Source: G963422275 sp963422275 (GTDB taxonomy: Bacteria; Pseudomonadota; Alphaproteobacteria; Rhodobacterales; Rhodobacteraceae). From it: 64,000 nucleotides of DNA. Under the pieces are notes generated by a model. It did not search any database, was not told the origin of the DNA, and saw nothing but the letters and a program-made list of their open reading frames with translations. The DNA lies in contig OY729418.1 of the NCBI GenBank assembly GCA_963422275.1, positions 4,588,001 through 4,652,000 on the forward strand. The letters run 5' to 3'. Below, piece by piece: positions 52,854-62,486 of this stretch (the stretch's first letter is position 1; every line of letters begins with the position of its first letter). The translations under genes and the position numbers were made by a program.

Positions 52854-53731
52854 TGGCATCGGCACCTGACATTGCAGTCAGCACGGGTCGCGTCGCCCGG
52901 GCGGGAATTTACATCTTCCTTCTTCTTTTTGCGCTTTTCTACCTGCTTCCGTTGTTTGTCATGCTTGTTAACTCGCTCAAGCCACTGAGCGAGATAACTG
53001 GCGGCAACATGATCGCCTTGCCTCGAGTCTGGACAGTCGAGCCATGGCTGGAGGCTTGGTCAACGGCCCAGATCGGGGTCCAGCCGACCGGCCTCAAGCC
53101 ATACTTCTGGAATTCGATAAAAATGGTGACCCTAGCTGTCGCCATTTCCACCATTCTCGGTGCGCTGAACGGGTACGTCCTGACCAAGTGGCGATTTCAA
53201 GGGGACACGATTCTCTTTGGGTTGATACTTTTCTCCTGCTTCATTCCGTTCCAGATCGTGCTTATCCCGATGGCCCGGATTCTCGGGATAGCCGGGCTTG
53301 CAGGATCGACTCCAGGCCTTGTCCTCGTGCATGTGGTATACGGAATTGGCTTCACAACGCTCTATTTCCGCAACTATTACGCCGCATTTCCAACAGACCT
53401 CGTTCGCGCCGCAAAAATCGACGGTGCCGGATTCTTTCAAATATTCTGGCGAATACTGCTTCCCTCTTCCGGGCCGATCATCGTCGTTTCCGTAATCTGG
53501 CAGTTCACGAACATCTGGAACGACTTCCTGTTCGGGGCATCCTTTTCAGATCTTGACAGCCAGCCGATGACAGTTGCACTCAACAACCTCGTTCAGTCGT
53601 CTACGGGCGTGAAGGAATACAACGTGCATTTTGCCGGCGCCATTATCGCCGCTTTTCCCACGTTGCTGGTTTACATCGTCGCTGGCCGATACTTTGTGCG
53701 CGGCCTGATGGCGGGAAGCGTTAAAGGTTGA
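52853..53731 (+). CDS. sugar ABC transporter permease 2 (MalG/UgpE type)
   Basis: A 292-residue inner-membrane permease. Helices include AGIYIFLLLFALFYLLPLFV. The EAA motif is VRAAKIDGAGFFQIFWRILL and the C-terminus FVRGLMAGSVKG, as in MalG. ATG 52853 follows AAAGGAAG at good spacing and overlaps the previous stop. A longer frame from 52571 belongs to a different reading of the upstream gene. Confidence 0.93.
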   Translation: MASAPDIAVSTGRVARAGIYIFLLLFALFYLLPLFVMLVNSLKPLSEITGGNMIALPRVWTVEPWLEAWSTAQIGVQPTGLKPYFWNSIKMVTLAVAISTILGALNGYVLTKWRFQGDTILFGLILFSCFIPFQIVLIPMARILGIAGLAGSTPGLVLVHVVYGIGFTTLYFRNYYAAFPTDLVRAAKIDGAGFFQIFWRILLPSSGPIIVVSVIWQFTNIWNDFLFGASFSDLDSQPMTVALNNLVQSSTGVKEYNVHFAGAIIAAFPTLLVYIVAGRYFVRGLMAGSVKG

Positions 53732-53735
53732 TGCC

Positions 53736-54851
53736 ATGAGCTTTCTGGAAATTCGAAAAGCAACCAAGTCCTTCGGTTCGGTTGAGGTTCTTCACGAAAT
53801 GGACATCGATATCGAGGAGGGGGAATTCCTGGTTCTCGTCGGTCCCTCCGGGTGCGGCAAGTCGACGCTCCTGAACATGATCGCCGGTCTGGAGGATTTC
53901 ACTAGCGGCGAGATCAGGATCAAGGGAAAGTTGATGAACGGGGTACACCCCTCGAAACGCAACATCGCAATGGTGTTCCAGTCCTACGCGCTCTATCCGA
54001 ACATGACGGTCGCCCAGAACATCACTTTCGGAATGGAGATGCATGGGGTACCAAAGGCGGAGCGCCTGGCAGCAATGAACCGGGTGGCGGAAATGCTGCA
54101 AATATCGGCGCTTCTCGACCGCAAACCCAGCCAGCTGTCCGGAGGCCAGCGTCAGCGCGTGGCGATGGGCCGAGCTCTCGTGCGCGAGCCGGACGTATTT
54201 CTTTTCGACGAGCCTCTCTCCAATCTGGACGCCAAACTGCGGGTCGGAATGCGGACGGAAATCAAGAAATTGCATCAAGCGCTGGGCACGACCGTAATCT
54301 ACGTGACACACGATCAGATAGAGGCAATGACGCTGTCAACGAGGATCGCGGTCATGAATCTGGGGTACATGCAGCAGTTCGGAACCCCTGGGGAGATCTA
54401 CAACACCCCGGCGAATGTTTTCGTTGCCAGCTTCATGGGATCACCGCCCATGAATTTGATCCCCGCCAAGGTCGAAGTTGAGAACGGAAGCCTTTTTGCC
54501 GAGACTCTGAATCATTCTGGATCGAATGTCCGGCTTCGATTTGCCCGCCCTGGCCAGAGCTTGAAGGAATATGAAGATCGGGAAATTATCCTCGGAATTC
54601 GTCCTGAGGCAATCACTGACCGTGAAAGCGCTGACCGCAACTCGTCGGGGATGGAATCAATTCAGAACTTGGTGACGGTAACCGAGCCTGCTGGGTCCGA
54701 CACGTACGTGACGAGCACGCTTGGCGGAAGGGACACAATTGCTCGAATGAGGGCGGACGCGGGCGTTCAACCCGGCCAATTGATGGAATTCGTCATCAAC
54801 ATGGAGAAGGCAATCCCGTTCGATCCCAAGACGGAATTGCGCATCGCCTGA
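53736..54851 (+). CDS. sugar ABC transporter ATP-binding protein (MalK/UgpC type)
   Basis: A 371-residue ATPase completing the second importer. Walker A is GPSGCGKSTLLNMIAG, the signature LSGGQRQRVAMGRAL, Walker B VFLFDEPLSNLDAK and the H-loop THDQIEAMTLSTR. The C-terminal regulatory OB domain has ILGIRPEAITDRES. It starts four bases after permease 2 and ends the operon. Confidence 0.95.
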   Translation: MSFLEIRKATKSFGSVEVLHEMDIDIEEGEFLVLVGPSGCGKSTLLNMIAGLEDFTSGEIRIKGKLMNGVHPSKRNIAMVFQSYALYPNMTVAQNITFGMEMHGVPKAERLAAMNRVAEMLQISALLDRKPSQLSGGQRQRVAMGRALVREPDVFLFDEPLSNLDAKLRVGMRTEIKKLHQALGTTVIYVTHDQIEAMTLSTRIAVMNLGYMQQFGTPGEIYNTPANVFVASFMGSPPMNLIPAKVEVENGSLFAETLNHSGSNVRLRFARPGQSLKEYEDREIILGIRPEAITDRESADRNSSGMESIQNLVTVTEPAGSDTYVTSTLGGRDTIARMRADAGVQPGQLMEFVINMEKAIPFDPKTELRIA

Positions 54852-54996
54852 CAACAGAAGACGGGCATGAGGCCCGAAGTTCGAGTCAGCCGATCCCCGT
54901 TGTCACAATTTGAAAATGTCATGCGGTGCGCGGCAACGTCGCTTGATGAACGGCTGGGTGCCGAGAAGTTTCGAGTCGGCCGCAGGTCCGCCGTGC

Positions 54997-55770
54997 TCAC
55001 CCGGCGAAATCAGGCTTTCTCTTCTCGCGAAATGCGGCCAATCCTTCGGCAAGTTCTGGAGCATTCGCCGCAACTCTCCCGGCAAGCGATTCAAGTACCC
55101 GCTCGCGCTCCTCACCCTCAGACGCATTGATTAGCATCTTCGTCAATTCAGTTGCCTCGGGACCACGCTGAATCGTCTGCCTAGCCAAAGCAATAGATTC
55201 CTGAACTCCCTCTCCTCGACTGATCAATCGGTCGACCAGCCCCATAGCCAACGCTTCCTTCGCACTGAACACCTCTCCGAACAGAGCCATGCGCCGTACA
55301 GACTGGGAACCGAAACGGCGAACTGCGCGCTGAGTGCCTGACCAGCCGGGAATGATTCCAAGCCCTGTTTCCGGTTGCCCGATTCGAATGTGCTCTTCGG
55401 CGATGCGATAGTCGGCGCAGGCCGCCAGCTCCAAGCCACCTCCAAACACATGCCCATTGAGCGCGGCGATGACAGGCTGACGCAATCGCGCAAGGGCATC
55501 AAGTGCTTGGTGGCCGTCGCGAATCCAGTGACGTCCAAACCTGGCAGGACTCTCGGCACTCCATTCCTTTATGTCGCCACCCGCGCAAAATGCGTTGCCG
55601 TCGCCTGAGAGCACAACCACCCGTATGTCGTCACGCCGCTCGATGTCGCTGCAGACCGCGAGCAGCCGGTTCATCATTGCGAAAGTAAGGGCGTTGTGTT
55701 TCTCGGACCGCGCAATTGTCAGAAGGCCAATGCTGTCGGCAACCTGGAGACGGATGGAATTGGCGCTCAC
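54997..55770 (-). CDS. enoyl-CoA hydratase/isomerase family protein
   Basis: A 257-residue crotonase-fold protein. The oxyanion-hole segments are FCAGGDIKEWSA and ALNGHVFGGGLELAACADYR. The acidic catalytic residue lies in IGQPETGLGIIPGWSGTQR. The C-terminus (AFREKRKPDFAG) is typical. The exact reaction (hydration, isomerisation or other) cannot be told. Its ATG overlaps the stop of the CoA-transferase gene by four bases, so the pair is translationally coupled and probably handles one short-chain acyl-CoA. Confidence 0.9.
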   Translation of the reverse strand: MSANSIRLQVADSIGLLTIARSEKHNALTFAMMNRLLAVCSDIERRDDIRVVVLSGDGNAFCAGGDIKEWSAESPARFGRHWIRDGHQALDALARLRQPVIAALNGHVFGGGLELAACADYRIAEEHIRIGQPETGLGIIPGWSGTQRAVRRFGSQSVRRMALFGEVFSAKEALAMGLVDRLISRGEGVQESIALARQTIQRGPEATELTKMLINASEGEERERVLESLAGRVAANAPELAEGLAAFREKRKPDFAG

Positions 55771-57350
55771 TGGCTTGAATTCAATTTCAAGCCCACCGGC
55801 CCCGGTCGGAAGAGAGGTCGCGCCATCGTCGCAAGATCGCTGGAAATCTGGAGAGGAACGGAAGCTTGATTCAGCACGTCCCTTTTTAGGTCAAGTCCGG
55901 GTGCAACCTCGGTCACGACAAGCCGGCCATCAATCAGCCGGATCACGCACCGCTCCGTCACGTATGTTACGTCCTGACCCTGCGCTCGGGCGCGCGGGCC
56001 TGAAAACGAAATCTGATCGACCTTCTTCACAAACTTCGGGACGCGTCCTTCTCTTTCGACATTCAGCTTGCCATCTGCGATTCTCGTATCGGCTCCGACA
56101 TTGAAAGCCCCTGAAAAGACAATCTTGCGCGCTCTAGCGGTTATATCCACAAACCCTCCGGCACCGGCCGTCCGGTGCGGCACCGAAGGCAACCGGGAGA
56201 CGTTGACCGAGCCTTCGGCGTCCACTTGCAAGAAAGACAGCAGAGTCGCATCGAACCCCCCTGCCTGGAAGTAACAGAATTGGTGCGGCGACGTTACAAA
56301 TGCCTGGGCGTTCGCCGAACATCCAAACTTGAACCCAAGCAACGGAACCCCGCCCACCGCGCCTTGCTCGATCATCCACGTTATCCGGCCATGCAGCCCT
56401 TCCTCGATGAGAATGCGCGGCACATTGGCTGAAATTCCAAAACCGATATTTACCGCCCACCCATCTCTCAACTCCTGGGCAACACGGCGGGCTATCACCT
56501 TTCCAACATTGAACTCGACGGAATCGAACGCGCCCAGAGATTCGAAGAGCTCTCCGGAAATGGCTGGATCGTATTCCGTTGCGGTTGTCTGCAGTTGTTC
56601 TGGAGCCTTGACCACTGCATCCACAAGTATGCCGGGCACGTGCACGTCTCGCGGTCTTAGCGAACCGGCCTTGGCCACTCGCTTTACCTGCGCAAGAACC
56701 TTCCCACCGTTGTTGTGCGCAGATAGGGCCATTTCCATGGCCCCGAGGTACGCGCCTTCCTGCTCAAAGGTCAGGTTTCCGGTCTCGTCGGCGGTAGTAG
56801 CCCGAATCAACGCGACATCGGGGACAATTGCCGGAAAATAGAGCCATTCCTCCCCATCGAACTTGACACGACGAACAACAGGAGCCTCTTTCGCCGCGTC
56901 GTTCATGGCACAGCCCTCTTGATCAGGATCGACGAACGTTTCCATTCCCACTTTGGTCAGAACGCCCGGCCGCTTTGCAGCAGCCTCGCGAAGCATGTCA
57001 AAGACAATCCCCGACGGAACATTGTACGCTGCAACCTCATTCCTCAGAATCATTTTCCAGATCAACGGAGGCTTGACCTTCGTAGGCCCGGACGGATATG
57101 AGCCACCTATGATCTGGGTCAGCAACCCGGGACGCGCGATGTGATCCACGCCGGCCGTGCCGAACATGTCTCCCGCGGCGATTGGACATATCGCAGTAAG
57201 GCTTCGCGGTGCACCTTCGCTCTCGAAGCGATTTCCAATTGCAGTCAAAATAGCGTCAGGACAACACAAGCCACTTGACGAATTCACGGCGACGGTAGTT
57301 CCATCCAGAACGAGAGCGGCAACCTGCTGTGCTGATACAACTTTTGACAT
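55767..57350 (-). CDS. acyl-CoA:acetate/propionate CoA-transferase (YdiF/Pct-like)
   Basis: A 527-residue family I CoA-transferase in the fused alpha-beta form. It begins MSKVVSAQQVAALVLDGTTV with VNSSSGLCCPDAIL. The alpha half has DHIARPGLLTQIIGGSYPSG, VAAYNVPSGIVFDMLREAAA and ATTADETGNLTFE. The beta half carries the catalytic glutamate in MIEQGAVGGVPLLGFKFG. The C-terminus (YVTERCVIRLIDGRLVVTEV) is normal. ATG 57350 is preferred behind ACAGG; the frame extends to 57455. Donor and acceptor acids are unknown. Confidence 0.9.
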   Translation of the reverse strand: MSKVVSAQQVAALVLDGTTVAVNSSSGLCCPDAILTAIGNRFESEGAPRSLTAICPIAAGDMFGTAGVDHIARPGLLTQIIGGSYPSGPTKVKPPLIWKMILRNEVAAYNVPSGIVFDMLREAAAKRPGVLTKVGMETFVDPDQEGCAMNDAAKEAPVVRRVKFDGEEWLYFPAIVPDVALIRATTADETGNLTFEQEGAYLGAMEMALSAHNNGGKVLAQVKRVAKAGSLRPRDVHVPGILVDAVVKAPEQLQTTATEYDPAISGELFESLGAFDSVEFNVGKVIARRVAQELRDGWAVNIGFGISANVPRILIEEGLHGRITWMIEQGAVGGVPLLGFKFGCSANAQAFVTSPHQFCYFQAGGFDATLLSFLQVDAEGSVNVSRLPSVPHRTAGAGGFVDITARARKIVFSGAFNVGADTRIADGKLNVEREGRVPKFVKKVDQISFSGPRARAQGQDVTYVTERCVIRLIDGRLVVTEVAPGLDLKRDVLNQASVPLQISSDLATMARPLFRPGPVGLKLNSSQ

Positions 57351-57573
57351 GCGCACCTGTGTTCGCATCAAGCATACAATCGGCCTCTTGCACGCGACAA
57401 GGCTCCCCAGTCTCGTCCGCGCAGGGTATCGAGGCGGGATAATAGCCCAAATCAAGTAACAGACAAGTTACAAAGCAGACGACTTTCCTGCTCTTTTCGT
57501 CGAACCCTCCGATCCGCAATCGATCAATTTGCACTGCGACATGCAAGTTCTGTACTGGCGCGACTGACGCGAT

Positions 57574-58125
57574 TCAATTCAACTGGCACGACGAAGCGAA
57601 GGAGGTGCACTCCTGTTCTGTCTTCGAAAGGACATCCTGCAGGGATGCCAAGCCATTGCCCGCTACCATCAGCACCGCCGTGCCCCCGTCATCCAGTTCG
57701 CGTTCCAGTTCCAGTGCCTTTTCCTTCGGAGCAAACAAGGCCTCGATTCCGTATTCAACATGATATGAGTCAGAGTTGTCCACTATGCGCCCACGCAGAT
57801 AGACACCTTCGTCCGGCCGGTCCAAGGATATGCCAGAAAATACGTGCAATCCGTTGTCCGCCTGTTTCAGATTGACATATACAACCTTGCCTCTGCGCAG
57901 GTTTTCACCCCCTTTGAGTGTATCTTTCGGCACGACGCCGAACTCATACCGAAGGTACACGTAGTTTCCCCGGAACATCGAACGGGGATCAATCGGGAAA
58001 GTCTCGACGTGGATTTCCGTTCCGTACCACCGCGGATATACGGCTTTCGCGAACATTCCGACCAGAGCAAGCAGCTGAAACGCAGCCGCTGCCACCAAGC
58101 CGACCGCGATATGCGTCTTTTTCAT
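57574..58125 (-). CDS. GDYXXLXY domain membrane-anchored protein
   Basis: A 183-residue protein with one N-terminal membrane helix (HIAVGLVAAAAFQLLALVGM), followed by a periplasmic domain. The family motif appears as FRGNYVYLRYEF (consensus GDYxxLxY), preceded by the conserved IDPRSMFRG. ATG 58125 overlaps the DUF2157 stop by four bases. The two families almost always occur together; the function is unknown. Confidence 0.85.
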   Translation of the reverse strand: MKKTHIAVGLVAAAAFQLLALVGMFAKAVYPRWYGTEIHVETFPIDPRSMFRGNYVYLRYEFGVVPKDTLKGGENLRRGKVVYVNLKQADNGLHVFSGISLDRPDEGVYLRGRIVDNSDSYHVEYGIEALFAPKEKALELERELDDGGTAVLMVAGNGLASLQDVLSKTEQECTSFASSCQLN

Positions 58126-59435
58126 CGCGGCACCGCATTGCGCTGCCGAACTCTCCAGTAATACGCAGAACCCAGCAACAGAACCGCGAACCCCATGAAA
58201 AGCGCTGCACCTCCGATGTAGCCTCCGATCAGGTCAACGTAACGCAGGAACGCGGTCAGCAGAATCACCGCCACCCCAAGGAAGAAATAGTGCGAAACAC
58301 CGCCAGTGGCTCCACGTTTAATCAAGATGATCCCCGCCCCGACGAGCGCAACATTGTCAATAACTTGAAAGTACACCGCCTTGTCGGTCTGTTCTGTCAA
58401 GACAACGGCCACCATGGCACCACCGCAAAGCACGCTGACAGCGAAAACGACTGGCATTTTGCCTGTCTTCCATCCAACCACGAGCGCAACCACGGCTACC
58501 AGCCCTAGCACTGCCCACATAACCTTCTGATTGCTCCAGCTCGATTCGATCAACACTAACCAAATTTCATCGGAGCTCATCACGAGCAACACAAACAGTG
58601 CAAAGCGCATTACCCAAAGCGACAGAGCCACACCGTAGTCTTTGGCTTTCACACTTTCGCGTGTGTACAGAAAGTGGCTGACGGCATAGGCGAGTACAAA
58701 CAGCGCAACTCCGACAAACAGCTTTTCCGTTGGGGGATCATGATACCAGTCAACAAGCCACACCGCCGCCAAAACATTCTCGATCCAAAGGAATATGCTG
58801 GCAACGCAAGTCAAGAACAGTGTCAGGCTCTGTCGGCCTCTGGCCAATACATAAATCTCTGCTGCCACAAATACTGGAAACAGAACTGAAACAAAGCCTG
58901 TCCCGTAGTCCAAGAAAAGCCACACAAGCGCAAGCGCTCCGCTAAATAGCGCGAGCCAGGAGTTGCAGAGCAGAACGGCGAAAGGCAGGCTGCCTATCGC
59001 CCACAAAAACACGCCGGTCGGCATGTGTTCGCCCAAATGGTAAATCTGAGAGATCAACACTATGGACGCACCATAGAAAACGTTTCCCAACAGGACCAAT
59101 CCGATACCGAGAGGCTTTTTACCCGACAAGTATACTCGGGCAGCCAGTCCGTGAGTGCCCATGGTCAATGCAAGCAGCCCGGACATGCGCAGCCCGCGCG
59201 GGATTGTTTCCCAATTTGCACTGACCAGCGTAATCAGCGACAGTCCGGCAAAAAGTATTCCCAATACCGCCAATATCCCGTAGGCTCTCGAACGACCCTT
59301 AATCGCGTCGAAATCCACGCCGTAAAGGCGGCAAATGGAGCGAGCTTGGTCTGTGGATATCAATCCCTGATCAGTCCATATCGATATTTCCGCAGCCAAG
59401 TCCCGCTTGAGCAATCGGATCAACCTCAAATACAA
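58122..59435 (-). CDS. DUF2157 polytopic membrane protein
   Basis: A 437-residue protein. The first 70 residues are a soluble DUF2157-like N-terminus (LAAEISIWTDQGLISTDQAR, with YGVDF). About twelve to fourteen membrane helices follow, for example AYGILAVLGILFAGLSLITL with LVSANWETIPRGLRM. It is the first gene of a two-gene operon with the GDYXXLXY protein. No function can be assigned. Confidence 0.85.
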   Translation of the reverse strand: MYLRLIRLLKRDLAAEISIWTDQGLISTDQARSICRLYGVDFDAIKGRSRAYGILAVLGILFAGLSLITLVSANWETIPRGLRMSGLLALTMGTHGLAARVYLSGKKPLGIGLVLLGNVFYGASIVLISQIYHLGEHMPTGVFLWAIGSLPFAVLLCNSWLALFSGALALVWLFLDYGTGFVSVLFPVFVAAEIYVLARGRQSLTLFLTCVASIFLWIENVLAAVWLVDWYHDPPTEKLFVGVALFVLAYAVSHFLYTRESVKAKDYGVALSLWVMRFALFVLLVMSSDEIWLVLIESSWSNQKVMWAVLGLVAVVALVVGWKTGKMPVVFAVSVLCGGAMVAVVLTEQTDKAVYFQVIDNVALVGAGIILIKRGATGGVSHYFFLGVAVILLTAFLRYVDLIGGYIGGAALFMGFAVLLLGSAYYWRVRQRNAVPR

Positions 59436-60180
59436 TCCTCCGCATGGAGAAGCACGTCACCGCACGATCAGTTTGGGAGTGTCGAGTACCAGCCCGAACA
59501 ACTTGCGTCAATTCAAGGTCCGGCGCATACTTCTCTGTATTTCGCAGGCATCTTGGGAACCAAGTGATGCTGCAATCTTCAACTTTGACTTGAGCTTATC
59601 CGCTTGGGCCGACATCGTCACCTAGATAGAAGGCAATTGCACATCCATAAAGATTCGGTGCCAATTCCTCAATTGGCCGCACTGAATTCTAGCGAAAGGT
59701 CCCGCAGTTCGGCGAACGCAGCCGCGTCGCCCATGTGTCCCCGCCACAATACCAGCCCGAGCACTTGCGATATCTTGATAAGACCGTTGCGAAAGCGGGG
59801 CATTTTTCTTTGCATTCCGCCTTCCGGAGCTGGTTGCGCGTCTGGCTGGTTGACAACCGGTGGCTGCAGTGCCTTCCAGACGCGGTCTTGGCGCCCCAAG
59901 GGCGGTCTCAAGCCCCGATGCGTCGCATCGGGCAGGCTCGGTTGGCGAGACATGCCAGAACCCGCTCCACGAAGCCCTCCCCGTCGGTGCGCGTGAACCG
60001 CTTGCAGCCGAAGTGGCCAGCGCCAAGTCAAGCCTAAGATTCACGAATTGAGCCTAAATTTATGCTGTCAATTATTCTGGTAGACTGTATTTTATCTGCA
60101 TTTATGCTCAGCAACCTTGGAAACCTGCTACAGCAACAAAGTGTATCAACAATATAGCAAGTAATCCAGAATGCTATTTT
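59436..60180. other. non-coding stretch with a faint IS5-type transposase vestige
   Basis: About 745 bp. On the minus strand near 59920-60020 a short frame reads FTRTDGEGFVERVL. This resembles the GFARTDEEGFVE block of the ISd-type transposase, but flanking sequence does not extend the match in any frame. The rest shows no coding signal that I can support. Confidence 0.35.
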
Positions 60181-60428
60181 TTGTATACATTCCATGCCAA
60201 GGAAAGGATGAGCGAACGCAATCTCATTGTGTCCGATATCTTGTTCGTTCTGAGATCGAGGTATGTATATGAGAAACCCAGTCTTCAACCAAAGATGGGC
60301 TTTACAAGTACAAAGTTGAAAATCAGTCACCGAATTCCGGTGCGCGTTTCCTGTGCGTTGTTGCAATCCCAGACAAAAAATCTTGTCAGCTTAAGGTTGT
60401 AACGGCGATGTGGCGCGACGAGTCATGA
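60181..60428 (+). pseudogene. DUF4258 toxin-like gene, frameshifted
   Basis: The first part reads YTFHAKERMSERNLIVSDIL with FVLRSRYVYEKP, the HAxERMxER...DI..VL pattern of DUF4258 (RelE/BrnT-like) toxins. Around 60270-60290 the sense continues only in another frame: DGLYKYKVENQSPNSGARFL, then CVVAIPDKKSCQLKVVTAMW and RDES-stop at 60428. These are the expected C-terminal strands. A single-base change would therefore restore a protein of about 82 residues. It begins at TTG 60181 and ends ten bases before a helix-turn-helix antitoxin-like gene. It could be a true mutation or a sequencing error. Confidence 0.7.
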
Positions 60429-60438
60429 CGGAGGGAAA

Positions 60439-60888
60439 ATGAACGCCTATCATTACACGGAATGCGGCCTCGACAACGTGTTCATAGAGGGGATGAATGC
60501 TGTAGAGGACGATGCTGGCGAAAAGACAGTAACTATACCTGCGATTGGCATGCTTCATCGAGTGATTGCCAAGGGTGTCGTGAATCTGCCCTCTAAAATG
60601 GGTGGAAAAGAACTCCGATTCCTGCGCACCGAGATGGGGCTGACACAAGACAAACTAGCGGAAATTCTCAAGGTAGCGCATCTAACCGTGAGCCGATGGG
60701 AGCGTGAGGAGACTCCAATCAAGGATAGGGCGGAAATGCGAATCAGACTCATGGCCATTGAAAGCCTGGACTTAGAGATTGACTTGGGCGTGGACGAAGT
60801 ATCGAACAAGGCCACATCGTCACCTGAAACAATTTCAATCAGAATCGATGGCAATAATCCGAAGAACTATCAACTGCTCGCTGCTTAA
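60439..60888 (+). CDS. HTH-type antitoxin of a DUF4258 toxin-antitoxin module
   Basis: A 149-residue protein starting at ATG 60439 behind a strong GGAGGG. The N-terminal part YHYTECGLDNVFIEGMNAVE and the linker IGMLHRVIAKGVV are followed by an XRE/MqsA-like helix-turn-helix: GGKELRFLRTEMGLTQDKLA with EILKVAHLTVSRWEREE. This architecture is typical of antitoxins encoded directly downstream of DUF4258 toxins. It likely represses its own operon. It remains intact although the toxin frame is broken. Confidence 0.82.
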   Translation: MNAYHYTECGLDNVFIEGMNAVEDDAGEKTVTIPAIGMLHRVIAKGVVNLPSKMGGKELRFLRTEMGLTQDKLAEILKVAHLTVSRWEREETPIKDRAEMRIRLMAIESLDLEIDLGVDEVSNKATSSPETISIRIDGNNPKNYQLLAA

Positions 60889-60961
60889 TCACCTTCCGAA
60901 CAGAAACGGCTCGAATATCGTAGCATAAAACAGGTCGCCTATCACTTTTGCAAGCAGCTAG

Positions 60962-61799
60962 ATAGTGTCGTCATGAAATGCCGGCCCGGAGCGCCAGACA
61001 CCGGATCTGCACCGCGGCAAGAAACGATGCGGCATTCCTGGCGCATCGCGTGGCAATCCCACGCCAGCGCTTGAGCCACACAAAGGCGTTCTCCACCAAA
61101 TGCCAGTGCCGGCAGAGATCGACATCTGCGCTCCGGGGCGCTTGCGATTGCGCTTCGGCGGAACCGCTGGAATGACTTCAGGCTCCTCGCAACAAGACAG
61201 GATGGCATTCGTGTCGCAGGCCTTGTCCGCCAGCAAATGCTCGGCATCCATCCCTTCAATCAGCTCGACCGCTTGACGGCAATCCGCTGCCGTCCCCTCG
61301 GTCGCCAACACCCGCACCGGCATCCCAGGCGCGTCCATAGCCAGATGCAGCTTCGCGTTCAGCCCCCTTTTGCGCGACCCATCGCCTGATTGCCACCGAC
61401 CGCACCGCTCGCAGGGGGATGCATCTTGAGATGACTGGCGTCAATCATCAGCCACTCATCGTCCGGCTCATCCACCAGACGCTCCGGCAACGCCCCCCAG
61501 AGACCCTTGTCCCGCCAGCGACAGAACCGGCGATGGGTGTTTTTCCAGTCTCCACAGTCCGGCGGCAAATCACGCCGGGGAGCGCCGGTGCGCAGAATCC
61601 AGAAGATCGCATTGATGAACCGACGATTGTCCTGCGCCACCCCAACTTCCCGCTCGGCCAGGCAGATGAGGCTCCAGCAACAGCCAGACCCGGTCCGAAA
61701 TGTCGTGACGCCGATGAGCCATTCCCATGTGTCGCCGCCAAGAACCATCAAGTGAGTTCCACAGACAGTGCAGATAAACATCACTCATGACGACACTAT
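60962..61799 (-). mobile_element. ISb copy 2 (838 bp)
   Basis: It has the same 15-bp inverted ends (ATAGTGTCGTCATGA) and CTAG flanks (60958-60961 and 61800-61803) as copy 1. The transposase is again in two frames (AQDNRRFINAIFWILRTGAP, then LNAKLHLAMDAPGMPV) with the slippery AAAAGGGGGC at the junction (minus strand, about 61362-61371). Compared with copy 1 it lacks one base near 61125, which shifts the last third out of frame after KRPGA. It also shares the early frameshift after GSWGG, so it is inactive. Confidence 0.88.
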
Positions 61800-61859
61800 C
61801 TAGAGCCCTGATTCGTGTCTTTTCCCGCATTGAACGCGTAGACCGTTAGTGGATTGTAT

Positions 61860-62480
61860 TTGTTATATGGTTCCAGCCTGACGCGTTTGCGATGGAAGCG
61901 ATGGAGGGTGGCGGACATGCGATCAGGAGTTTCGCCTACGGTCTCGTTGAGTGATCGTCAGTGCTTGAGGGAGCGCTTCATGCAGGAAGGCGATGCCGGG
62001 CCCTCTCCGGGCTTGGACGCATCCGCCGGGCAAGCCGCGCGGCGGTGTCCGGGAAGATTGCCGAGAGGCTGACCGACATTGTCGGCCCTGCGTCGCACCA
62101 CTAGCTCATGCGGCGGTGCTGCCGATCAACAGGAAGTTGTGGATATAGGCACTCGATCGCACCCGGCCCAGTTTGCCGCTGAAGAAGGGACACGGCGCCG
62201 CCCTGGTCCGCGATGGCAAGCGCAATGGAACCGCTACCCCGTTCGCGGCCCTGAACGCGCTCGGCGGCACGGTGACCGTGCCGGACCTTCCATTTCACTC
62301 CCGCCTCATGCTCATGGCCGAACGCCGTCGAAGGCTTCTTCGCCAAACTGACCCGAAGACGGCTCAAGCACGGCGTCCTCCAATCCGTCGGCGAACTGAT
62401 GACGGTGGCGGCGCTGCAGATGGCGCCGAAGAAGGTGTGGGCGCATCGGTCGTGTCGCGTGGCGATGCGGCGCAAGAGTT
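61860..62480 (+). pseudogene. IS630-family transposase remnant
   Basis: Pieces in order on the plus strand are RLTDIVGPA near 62065, PLKKGHGAALVRDGKRNGTA and TPFAALNALGGTVT near 62175-62280, and in the next frame FHFTP, NAVEGFFAKLTRRRLKHGVL near 62300-62390. These match the second half of IS630 transposases (GLYV...PLKKGRG...THDYKRNGT...FHFTP...NAVEGFF). Frameshifts and a deletion of the middle Asp region make it non-functional. Its 3' end is cut by ISa copy 5. Confidence 0.75.
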
Positions 62481-62486
62481 CCCTAG

